A stretch of 64,000 nucleotides of DNA from Beijerinckiaceae bacterium. Its GTDB lineage: Bacteria; Pseudomonadota; Alphaproteobacteria; Rhizobiales; Beijerinckiaceae. The stretch's first letter is position 1; the number at the start of each line of letters is the position of its first letter. A model generated the notes under the pieces. That model made no database searches and was not told the DNA's origin. It saw only the letters and a program-made list of their open reading frames with translations. The stretch is taken from contig JALJOM010000003.1 of NCBI GenBank assembly GCA_024304885.1, forward strand, positions 2,080,110 to 2,144,109, written 5' to 3'. Both the position numbers and the translations under genes were made by a program. Of this stretch, positions 52,807 through 62,500 are shown in pieces.

Positions 52807-54666
52807 CTACAAGGTGCAGGAGCGCGTATGCTTCATGTGCTCGAGCTCGGTCGGGATGATGACACAGTCGTGGTGCCCGCCGTTGCTCGGCCAGATGCCG
52901 ATGAGCTCGTCCGTCTTCGCGTCGATGAAGGCGATTCCGCTCGAAAGGCGCTGGAAGCCGCTGAAGACCCCGACGACATACTTGCCGTCGTAGGTCACGG
53001 CGAGGGTCTGCATGTCGGGCCCGATCCCCTGGATTTCCTTCTTGATGGTCCAGGTGTCGGTATCGACCACCATCACGCCGCTCGAGGCCGGCGAGGGATG
53101 CAGGATCGACAGATAGAGCTTCTTGCTGTCCATCGAGAACACCATGTGGAACGGATTCGGGTACTTGCCGCGCCACAGGGGATCCTCGATATGCGCGATC
53201 TTCTTCCAGTTGCGGGGATCGGGGTCGCTGGTGGCGAAGACCGAGCAATTGTTCTCGCGCAGGTTGTTCATCATGCAGAAGAACCGGCCGTCGGGCGAGA
53301 ACCCGATCTCGTGACCCGGCGAGAAGATCTTGTCGAAGGTGACCTGCCAATGGTCGTCGTCGAGCTTGACGACCGGATATTGGTTCGGCGCATCCTTGTT
53401 GAACTGCAGGAAGGCGACAGGCTCGAAATCGTTCTCCGCATCGAGGATGACCGTGCCCCCGCAGAGCCGTACCACCGTGGCCGCCCACCGGCCGGTCGGA
53501 TACCAGATCGTGCCGTCCGCGCCGCTGAGATGATGGGGATCGTCGCCCGGGATCGTGCCTTCCTCGACGAACAATTCCCCCATGGGCACCATCTCCCATT
53601 CGATCTTTTGCCCTTTGGTCCCCTTGTAGTCGTACTTGCCGGTCGCCGGATCCGGGTAGATTTTCGAGATCTTCAGCACGCCACCGTTGCGCCACGACAT
53701 GGCGAGGTTCGAATCGTTCGGCTCCCAGTCGAACTTGAGCGCAGCGATGACGCGCGAGGTCCTCCGATCGAAGCAGGCGGCGATGTCCTTCTGCCCGTCG
53801 GTCACGAAATAGCGCTCGGCCGTCTTGGGGTCGATCGTCACATGGACGCCGAGGCCGAGGCCTGTCGTCTCGGAGACGTTCTCCATCACCTCCATCTGGC
53901 TGCCGTCGTAGCGGACACGGTAGATATTGAAGCCTTCCGCCGGGGATTCGATGCTGGTCGGGATGCCGTAGATGAGCGAGTTCTTGCCGCCCTGGGTGCT
54001 GTTGACCCATTCGAAGCCGTGCACCGGATCCGCGCTCGGGAAGGCGCACAAATGATGCGAGATCGGGCTGAAGTCGCCATAGGTCCAATAGGAAATCCAG
54101 GCGAGCGCCCGGCCGGTGTGGAGATCGACGGCATAGGTCCCTCCCCCGAGCTTCGTCGGCATCAGCAGGACCCAATGGCCGAACCCCTTGCCGCCGATAT
54201 CCGCGCGCGGGTTGATCAATTCACGCTCGATGTGGTGCCGCTGAGCTTCGGTGTAGGTCTCGCCGGCATGCTTGAGGCCATGCGCCGGCACGGCCTGGTC
54301 CGTGATCAGCGAATGCGCGATGACGGCCGCTTCCCCGACCGCCGCGCCGGTGGCCGCCACCGCGAGGAAATTCCGCCTGTCGATTCGTGACCGGGCGTGG
54401 CGCGCTTCGTCGGGTGCCGCCGGCAGCGGCACGACGTTCTGGCCCCGGGCAAGCGCTTCCTCCTCTCGGGCCTGCTTCTGTGCGAGATAATCCAGGAACT
54501 CCTTGTGGTCTTGCTCGGTGACCTCGGCCTTGCGCGCGAGATAGTGCTGCGCGGCGGTAAGCCCTGTAGCGGCGCCGGCAGGGCCGCTCTCGCCTCCCGG
54601 GTCGATGCCCGAGGAATTGTCGGCCTCCATGACCTTCGTCGGTTGCGTGGCGCGCTGTTCCGGCAT
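52807..54666 (-). CDS. Thiocyanate-dehydrogenase-like copper beta-propeller protein
   Basis: The 619-residue protein carries a Tat signal (R-I-D-R-R-N-F-L-A-V-A, 94-104) after an unusual ~90-residue N-terminal extension. The rest closely recalls thiocyanate dehydrogenase of Thioalkalivibrio, a periplasmic seven-bladed propeller with a trinuclear copper site related to nitrous oxide reductase, which oxidises SCN- to cyanate and sulfur. All family histidine motifs are present: G-F-G-H-W (164), P-I-S-H-H-L (204-205), G-V-H-V (275), P-G-H-E-I (452), P-F-H-M (507) and G-G-H-H-D (598-599). F-V-E-E-G (366-370) and G-E-L also match. Start ATG 54666 has a strong ggggggaa site. Downstream ABC genes are within a few bases. 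Substrate identity is inferred, not shown. Confidence 0.8.
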   Translation of the reverse strand: MPEQRATQPTKVMEADNSSGIDPGGESGPAGAATGLTAAQHYLARKAEVTEQDHKEFLDYLAQKQAREEEALARGQNVVPLPAAPDEARHARSRIDRRNFLAVAATGAAVGEAAVIAHSLITDQAVPAHGLKHAGETYTEAQRHHIERELINPRADIGGKGFGHWVLLMPTKLGGGTYAVDLHTGRALAWISYWTYGDFSPISHHLCAFPSADPVHGFEWVNSTQGGKNSLIYGIPTSIESPAEGFNIYRVRYDGSQMEVMENVSETTGLGLGVHVTIDPKTAERYFVTDGQKDIAACFDRRTSRVIAALKFDWEPNDSNLAMSWRNGGVLKISKIYPDPATGKYDYKGTKGQKIEWEMVPMGELFVEEGTIPGDDPHHLSGADGTIWYPTGRWAATVVRLCGGTVILDAENDFEPVAFLQFNKDAPNQYPVVKLDDDHWQVTFDKIFSPGHEIGFSPDGRFFCMMNNLRENNCSVFATSDPDPRNWKKIAHIEDPLWRGKYPNPFHMVFSMDSKKLYLSILHPSPASSGVMVVDTDTWTIKKEIQGIGPDMQTLAVTYDGKYVVGVFSGFQRLSSGIAFIDAKTDELIGIWPSNGGHHDCVIIPTELEHMKHTRSCTL

Positions 54667-54691
54667 TCGTTCCCCCCGTTGTTTCGAGACT

Positions 54692-55357
54692 CTAGGATCC
54701 TTCGAGCAGAACCTGCTTGGCCTCGTTGATCTTCGCGGCGAGGTAGCGTGCCCCGCCGAACTCTCGGTCGAGCTTTTCCGTCAAGCGATGGTGCGCCTCG
54801 ATGACGTCCTCCATGCTCGGGTCGGGATCGAGCCCGAGGACATCGAGGGCCTCCTCGCTCGACATGCGCGAGACGGATGTACGTGCGGATCCGTTGACGG
54901 GTCCGGCGAGCAAATGGATTTCGCTCGACACTCGATTGGCGTCACGTCTGGTCTCTTCGAGATAGGCCTTCAAGACGGCAACCGACTGCGCGACCAGCGT
55001 GGGGTCGATCGGGGCACGCGCCGCCGAGCGAGGCCTCGGGCCGGCATCCGGTGCCGCGAAAGCCGAGCCGCCGACAAAAGCCTCGAGGGGTCGCAGAAGG
55101 GCACGCCAGCGCGGCGCCGATTCGACCAGGATCGGCAGGATGAACGCGGCGACCATCATCGCCGTCGTCCAGCGGCGCTCCACCACCAGCCACGCCAGCA
55201 GGCCCAGAGCAAGCAAGATCAGGCACGGGACGAACCACCGACAGACCGCGGCCATGACGGCGGGATCGGCGAGGATCAGTCGTGCGAGCTTGATTGCGGA
55301 AACCAACGACGAGAGGCCGAACGCCGCCAACGCGATGATGGTCCACTCATCCATCAC
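54692..55357 (-). CDS. Membrane protein with a degenerate J-domain
   Basis: The 221-residue protein has three N-terminal hydrophobic segments (about 5-25, 41-62, 67-80). A soluble region follows, and the C-terminal ~57 residues resemble the J-domain (DnaJ-type): M-S-S-E-E-A-L-D-V-L-G-L-D-P (helix I start), E-A-H-H-R-L-T-E-K-L, then D-R-E-F-G-G where H-P-D would lie, and Y-L-A-A-K-I-N-E-A-K-Q-V-L. The loss of H-P-D means it cannot stimulate an Hsp70 in the usual way, as in TIM16-like inhibitory J-proteins. It sits 25 bases upstream of the thiocyanate-dehydrogenase-like gene and is probably the first gene of that operon. Confidence 0.7.
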   Translation of the reverse strand: MMDEWTIIALAAFGLSSLVSAIKLARLILADPAVMAAVCRWFVPCLILLALGLLAWLVVERRWTTAMMVAAFILPILVESAPRWRALLRPLEAFVGGSAFAAPDAGPRPRSAARAPIDPTLVAQSVAVLKAYLEETRRDANRVSSEIHLLAGPVNGSARTSVSRMSSEEALDVLGLDPDPSMEDVIEAHHRLTEKLDREFGGARYLAAKINEAKQVLLEGS

Positions 55358-55661
55358 AGGCCCCTTTTGGGATACCGAGCGCCGCGGGCGAGCTTGAGCC
55401 CTGTTTGTTGGTTTCGTTGACGCGTGACACCTGAATCAATGATTCGATCAAAGCAATATTTGAATGTAGGCGCTACGAATTCGAGGTCGCGCAACATGCG
55501 ACAGAACGATAATCTACCTTGGTTCAATTGCTTATTGAAGGAGAATTCCTCGCGAGAGTCAAGGCCTCGCCGGCCGGCCGGGGCGACGGAAATCGCCGAT
55601 CACGAGCGCATCGACCGAACCGATCTCGCAACTCTCGCATGCAGCGCAAAGCGCCGCTCCG
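55358..55661. other. Intergenic region upstream of the thiocyanate-dehydrogenase-like operon
   Basis: About 300 bases between the J-like gene and the 3' end of ppx. The part next to the operon (55425-55540) is AT-rich ('gattcgatcaaagcaatatttgaatgtag') and probably holds the promoter. No gene, no repeat of families A-C and no clear operator were seen. Confidence 0.4.
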
Positions 55662-57179
55662 TCACCTCGCGACATCGATCACCGGCTCGCGGCCGATGAG
55701 GCGGGCGAGCTGCTTCAACCGATTCTGGAGCCGCTCGCAGGAGAGGTCGCCGAGCTCTGTGGGTAGGGTCAGGACGAGCTTCGACTTCATGCAAACGAGC
55801 GGCGTGCGCCGCAGGACGCCTTCCATCGCGCCCGACACGAGCTTGCCGACCCGCATCGCGGCGGCGAGGATGCGCGCCTTGTCGAGCATCCGCGCCGAGA
55901 CGAGCGTCCGAAGTTGCGGGCTCACGTCCTGATCGACGCCCTGGTAGCGATAGGCGGCGGTCAAGGCGAGGAAAGCACGGCCGGGATGATCGATCCCCGT
56001 GAAGGAGACATTCTCGACGAGGTTGAAGCTCTCCTCGCTGCGGTAGTCGGGATGGGCTCGCCAGTTGACGTCGGCGAGGAGGCAGGCGGCATGGCGCAGC
56101 CGGCGTTCCTCGGCGCTCTCCTCGAGATGGGTCGAGCGCAGAAAAATGTCCGACCAAGCGAACAGATCCTCGCCGTGGCCCGGCGAGCGCGAGAACAACG
56201 TGTTGATATCCGCTGCGGCCGCGATGAGCGGGTCCTGACGGCGTCGCTCGGGGTCGAGCAGTTCGTAGAGGAGACCTTCGCGCACGCCTGTCGCGGAGAT
56301 CACGATCCGCGCCGGAGCGGCCCTGCGGATGATCTCGTCGAGCACCACGGCGCCATAGGCGAGCAAGGGCCGGCGCGCGGCATTGACCGATTCGATCGAG
56401 ACGAGCGTGTCGGTATTCACCCGCTCCACGAGCCCGGCGAAATCCGCGGCGTCGCCCGCCGGGATCGCATAGGCGTGGATGACGCTCAAGGGATAATGGC
56501 GCTGGCTCATGTGGAGCTTGGCGAGCGCGCGCCAAGTGCCGCCGACGGCATATAAGGTGCGTCCCGAGACGCGTTCGAGGACGGCCGAACGCGCCAGGGC
56601 CTCGCGCGCGATCTTGGCGGCGGCGCGCGTCGAGTGCTTCGACGACTCCATCAGCGACAGGCCGCCGAGCGGCAGAGTCGTACCCACTCCGAGCTGTGCG
56701 CCTTTCACGTCGATCAGCTCGAGCGAGCCGCCGCCGAGGTCGCCGACGACACCGTCCGGCTTCTCGATCCCGGAGATCACGCCGAGGGCGGACAGCTCGG
56801 CCTCGCGATCTCCGGACAAAAGCGAGACCGGCGCACCCACCGCCTCGCGCGCCGAGGCCAGGAACTCCGGACCGTTCAGCGCATCGCGCGCGGCCGCGGT
56901 CGCGAGCACATGCAGCTCGCCGACGCCGAGAATGTCGCAGAGCACGCGGAACCGCCGCAAGGCGGCGAGCGCCTTGGCGATTCCCGCGGGCTGGAGACGC
57001 CCGGTGCTCGCGACCCCGTCGGCCAGGGCGCACAGGGCCTTCTCGTTGAAGATCGGCCGCGGCGCGCGGCACAGCTTCTCGTAGGCGACGAGACGCACCG
57101 AGTTGGAGCCGATGTCGACGATCGCGACGGGCGCCGCACGCCGCGTCGCCTCGGGTGCCGCGCGCGCGGGCTCGGGCAC
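55662..57179 (-). CDS. ppx: Exopolyphosphatase, Ppx/GppA family
   Basis: The 505-residue protein hydrolyses inorganic polyphosphate (and may act on pppGpp). Landmarks are V-A-I-V-D-I-G-S-N-S-V-R-L-V (near 19-32), the phosphate-binding V-V-G-D-L-G-G-G-S-L-E-L (near 142-153), A-V-G-G-T-W-R-A-L-A and a C-terminal HD-like helical domain. The start is taken as GTG 57179, 8 bases after the ppk stop; another GTG at 57248 would overlap ppk by 62 bases and has no ribosome site. The ppk-ppx arrangement implies coordinated synthesis and breakdown of polyphosphate. Confidence 0.9.
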   Translation of the reverse strand: MPEPARAAPEATRRAAPVAIVDIGSNSVRLVAYEKLCRAPRPIFNEKALCALADGVASTGRLQPAGIAKALAALRRFRVLCDILGVGELHVLATAAARDALNGPEFLASAREAVGAPVSLLSGDREAELSALGVISGIEKPDGVVGDLGGGSLELIDVKGAQLGVGTTLPLGGLSLMESSKHSTRAAAKIAREALARSAVLERVSGRTLYAVGGTWRALAKLHMSQRHYPLSVIHAYAIPAGDAADFAGLVERVNTDTLVSIESVNAARRPLLAYGAVVLDEIIRRAAPARIVISATGVREGLLYELLDPERRRQDPLIAAAADINTLFSRSPGHGEDLFAWSDIFLRSTHLEESAEERRLRHAACLLADVNWRAHPDYRSEESFNLVENVSFTGIDHPGRAFLALTAAYRYQGVDQDVSPQLRTLVSARMLDKARILAAAMRVGKLVSGAMEGVLRRTPLVCMKSKLVLTLPTELGDLSCERLQNRLKQLARLIGREPVIDVAR

Positions 57180-57186
57180 CGGCGGC

Positions 57187-59502
<2,316 letters not shown>

Positions 59503-59705
59503 GTCGCCTCCTCCATGCGCGCTCGTCAGGTGCATCGCGTCCGGCCCTGCCGTGCTCGAGAGGCGAGCCTTTCGACCTTCCTCGGTTTTCATGACCGTAG
59601 CGTGACCGGCACGGATCGCGACCCGGACCGCCCGACCCGCATTCGAGACAGGCCCTCGCACGAGCACTCGCACGCCGCTCGGCGTCGGGGCGAGCCGGCG
59701 CGAGG

Positions 59706-60158
59706 TCAGGCGCGAGACCGTCTCGCGAGCCGGGTCAGGAGAAAATAAAGCCCGACGAGAAGGGCGTCTACAGCGACCCGGATCGGCGAGAAGAAGCCCG
59801 GGACGACGACCGCGGCGACGATCCGGGATGCGACGGCGAGGATCCAGATCACGCCGCCCCATTGGGTCGCGAGCCAGAGCCCGACCGCCGCCACCGGATC
59901 GACGACGGCGAAGAAGACGGTCGCGGCGCCCCACCCGACCGACACCTGCTCGAGCACGGAATCATGCGGGACGAGGATCGCCGTCCATTGCATCAGCGCC
60001 TGAGCGAGCCAAGCGGAGGCGAGGAGGCGCTCGAACGTCACGAGGACGATGTCCCAGCGGAACGCGCCGGCGTCGGCGGGTCCGGCTCCGTCCAGTCTCT
60101 CGAAACGGCTCGACGGGAGCCGAGCGGCGGCCCATATCGACGGGCCGAGCCACCTCAC
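59706..60158 (-). CDS. DUF6163-like membrane protein
   Basis: The 150-residue protein has several hydrophobic helices (about 42-60, 74-92, 97-116, 118-140) after an N-terminal polar region with F-E-R-L-D-G and [15 protein letters not shown] 60158 overlaps the stop of the upstream hydrolase gene (GTGA), showing coupling. This pattern is what I associate with DUF6163 of Hyphomicrobiales; function unknown. Its coupling to the hydroxyisobutyryl-CoA-hydrolase-like gene is likely evolutionary rather than mechanistic. Confidence 0.7.
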   Translation of the reverse strand: MRWLGPSIWAAARLPSSRFERLDGAGPADAGAFRWDIVLVTFERLLASAWLAQALMQWTAILVPHDSVLEQVSVGWGAATVFFAVVDPVAAVGLWLATQWGGVIWILAVASRIVAAVVVPGFFSPIRVAVDALLVGLYFLLTRLARRSRA

Positions 60159-61222
60159 GAAGCCGCCTCGGGCACGGGAAACTCCAGCTCGCCCGCTGCC
60201 AGAGGAGCGAAAAAGGCCTCGATCTCGGCGGGAACGACATCCTCGACCGCGGCCGGGCGCCACGTGGGATTACGGTCCTTGTCGATGACGGCCGCCCGCA
60301 CGCCTTCGCTGAAGTCATGGCCCGCGGCAATACGCGCGGCGATACGAAACTCCGTGCGCAGGGCCTCGTCGATGTCGATCGTCTCGCCGATCTGCATCTG
60401 GCGCAGCGCGATCGCGAGGCTCGTCGGCGATCCTTGCCGGATCGTGTCATAGGTCGCGAGCGCGAATTCCGAGCCGCCGTAGCCGGCGTCGTCGATCTCC
60501 TCGAGGATGACCGGCACCGTCGCGGCGGCAAAGCAACCGTCGATGAAATGCCGCTGGTTCATGAGCCTCGAGTCCGGGGGGGCCGCGCGCTCGGCCTCGA
60601 TCGCCGCATCTACGGTCTCGCCGGCGACGAGGCGCGCGGTCAGCGCGGCATGACGCGACGACGGCACATAGGCCGAGGCGACCCCGAAGGCGACCGCGTC
60701 GCCGAGCCCGATCCGCGCCCCCGTCAGCGCGAGGTAGGCACCGATCTTTCCGGGCAGCCTCGGCAAGAAGTAGGTCGCTCCGACATCGGGGAAGAAGCCG
60801 ATGCCCACCTCGGGCATCGCGAAGCTGAAGGCGTCGCCGGCCACGACATGCGAGCCGTGCATGGACAGGCCCGCGCCGCCGCCCATGACGATGCCGTCGA
60901 CGAGGGAGACATAGGGCTTCGGGTAGAGCTTGATTCGCCGGTTCAGCCAGTACTCCTCGCGCAGGAAGCCGAGCTGCTCGTCGTGCCTTCCGGCCTTTCC
61001 CCATTCATAGAGCGTCCTGATATCGGCACCCGCGCAAAACGCGCGTCCCTCGACGGCCCGGAGAAGGATGCAAGAGACCGTCGGATCCCGCTCCCATTCC
61101 TCGAGGGCACGTGTGATCCCGCGCACCATGTTCAACGTCAAGGCGTTCAGGACCTCTGGGCGATCGAGGGTGATCACGCCGCAGGACCCGACGATCTCGC
61201 ACGCAAGCTCCGTCTCGCTCAT
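60155..61222 (-). CDS. 3-hydroxyisobutyryl-CoA hydrolase-like enoyl-CoA hydratase-family protein
   Basis: This 355-residue crotonase-fold protein has V-I-T-L-D-R-P-E-V-L-N-A-L (near 16-28) and R-A-F-C-A-G-A-D-I (near 62-70, oxyanion hole). G-I-V-M-G-G-G-A-G-L-S (near 109-119) and E-V-G-I-G-F-F-P-D-V-G-A-T-Y-F-L (near 138-153, with the hydrolase-type Glu) follow. The C-terminal ECH_2 extension of ~100 residues is typical of HIBCH enzymes of valine breakdown. Start ATG 61222 has aaaggag at good spacing; ATG 61246 is an alternative. The true substrate (3-hydroxyisobutyryl-CoA versus another acyl-CoA) is inferred. Confidence 0.87.
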   Translation of the reverse strand: MSETELACEIVGSCGVITLDRPEVLNALTLNMVRGITRALEEWERDPTVSCILLRAVEGRAFCAGADIRTLYEWGKAGRHDEQLGFLREEYWLNRRIKLYPKPYVSLVDGIVMGGGAGLSMHGSHVVAGDAFSFAMPEVGIGFFPDVGATYFLPRLPGKIGAYLALTGARIGLGDAVAFGVASAYVPSSRHAALTARLVAGETVDAAIEAERAAPPDSRLMNQRHFIDGCFAAATVPVILEEIDDAGYGGSEFALATYDTIRQGSPTSLAIALRQMQIGETIDIDEALRTEFRIAARIAAGHDFSEGVRAAVIDKDRNPTWRPAAVEDVVPAEIEAFFAPLAAGELEFPVPEAAS

Positions 61223-61408
61223 CTCGTCTCCTTTGCCGGGGGCCATTAGACCCGGTACGCTCGGGCGTCAACGCGCGGGAGCAATCGAGGCGCACGCGAG
61301 GGACTGCCCGCGCCCGAACTCGGTCTTGCGCGAAGGCTCGGTCCGGGTGAGTTCTGCTCCGCGAGACGTCGATCGCTCCCGCGTTCTCGCGCTTCGAAGG
61401 GGCTTGGC

Positions 61409-62395
61409 ATGTGGGCAAGACGGGTTCGGATCATTGTCGCGACGAGCCTCGCGCTCGTCGCAGCGCCTCGAGCGCCGCTCGCGCAGGAAACCGACCTCGC
61501 AACCGAGATCGTCGAGGCGTTCAATCGGCTGTTCGGCACGCATCCGGGCGCGCGGGCGAACCACGCAAAGGGCATCGTCGCCACGGGGAGCTTCGTCCCG
61601 ACGACCGAAGCGGCCTCGCTCAGCAGGTCGGCTTTGTTCGCCGGCCCACCCGTCCGCGCCACGGTGCGTTTTTCCGACGCGACGGGCCGACCCGACATTC
61701 CCGATGGCGCCAAGGCGGCCAACCCGCACGGGCTCGCGGTCAAGTTCCATCTCTCCGACGGCAGCGAAACCGATATCGTCCTCAACTCGTTGAAGTTCTT
61801 CCCCGTGGCCACGGCCGAGGAGCTTCGCGACCTGCTCGTCGCGACCGCGGAGAGCCCGCCCGGCGCGCCCGAGCCGACGAAGCTCGTGCAATTCCTCGCG
61901 AGCCATCCGAATGTCCCCCGCGCCTCCGCGACGGCGACGACGCCGACGAGCTTCGCCGAGGAGGAATATCGCGGGATCAATGCCTTCGTACTCGTGAGCA
62001 AGAGCGGCGGGCGGCAAGCCGTGCGCTTCATGGCGACGCCGGAAAGGATCGCGCATCTCGAACCCGCCGAGGCCGAGAAACGGCCGCCGAGCTTCCTGAT
62101 CGACGAGCTCGGGACGCGCCTCGCGCGAGGCCCTGTGACGTTTCATCTGCAAGCGCAGCTCGCCAAGCCCGGCGATCCGACCGCGGATCCGTCGCGCCCC
62201 TGGCCGGACGGGAACAGGGTCGTGGACCTCGGGGCTCTGACGATCGACCGGCGCGCGCCGGACAGTGCCGCCGCGGAAAAGGCGCTCCTTTTCCTGCCGG
62301 GACGGGTGACGGACGGGATCGAGCCCTCGGACGATCCGATGATCGCGGCCCGGGATGCCGTTTATGCGGTGTCGTTTGCGCGCCGGGCGCAGTAG
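61409..62395 (+). CDS. Catalase-related peroxidase (SrpA-like), secreted
   Basis: The 328-residue protein is a minimal catalase-fold heme protein. It has a signal peptide (about 8-26, ending P-L-A-Q). The distal His is in A-N-H-A-K-G-I-V-A-T-G (His52), followed by V-R-F-S-D-A-T-G-x-P-D and N-P-H-G-L-A-V-K-F-H. The C-terminal R-x-x-x-Y motif A-R-D-A-V-Y (Tyr319) supplies the proximal tyrosine. Short catalases of this type act more as peroxidases with organic substrates. An aagggg site precedes ATG 61409. Periplasmic location is inferred from the signal peptide. Confidence 0.88.
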   Translation: MWARRVRIIVATSLALVAAPRAPLAQETDLATEIVEAFNRLFGTHPGARANHAKGIVATGSFVPTTEAASLSRSALFAGPPVRATVRFSDATGRPDIPDGAKAANPHGLAVKFHLSDGSETDIVLNSLKFFPVATAEELRDLLVATAESPPGAPEPTKLVQFLASHPNVPRASATATTPTSFAEEEYRGINAFVLVSKSGGRQAVRFMATPERIAHLEPAEAEKRPPSFLIDELGTRLARGPVTFHLQAQLAKPGDPTADPSRPWPDGNRVVDLGALTIDRRAPDSAAAEKALLFLPGRVTDGIEPSDDPMIAARDAVYAVSFARRAQ

Positions 62396-62438
62396 GCCGC
62401 AGGATCGCCCGGCTCGCCGTCGCCCGACGCAGGGTACG

Positions 62439-62471
62439 AAAAAAGCCCTCGGAACCGAGGATCCGAGGGCT
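62439..62471 (-). terminator. Intrinsic terminator of rpoC
   Basis: Read on the minus strand, agccctcgga (pairing 62471-62462 with 62453-62444) forms a 10-bp stem with an 8-base loop, followed by TTTTTT (62444-62439). It lies 30 bases after the rpoC stop and so ends the rpoBC transcript. The same hairpin faces the end of the convergent catalase-like gene, but without a U-run in that direction. Confidence 0.9.
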
Positions 62472-62500
62472 TCTGTCACGTTGCGTCGGCGGTCGGTGGC

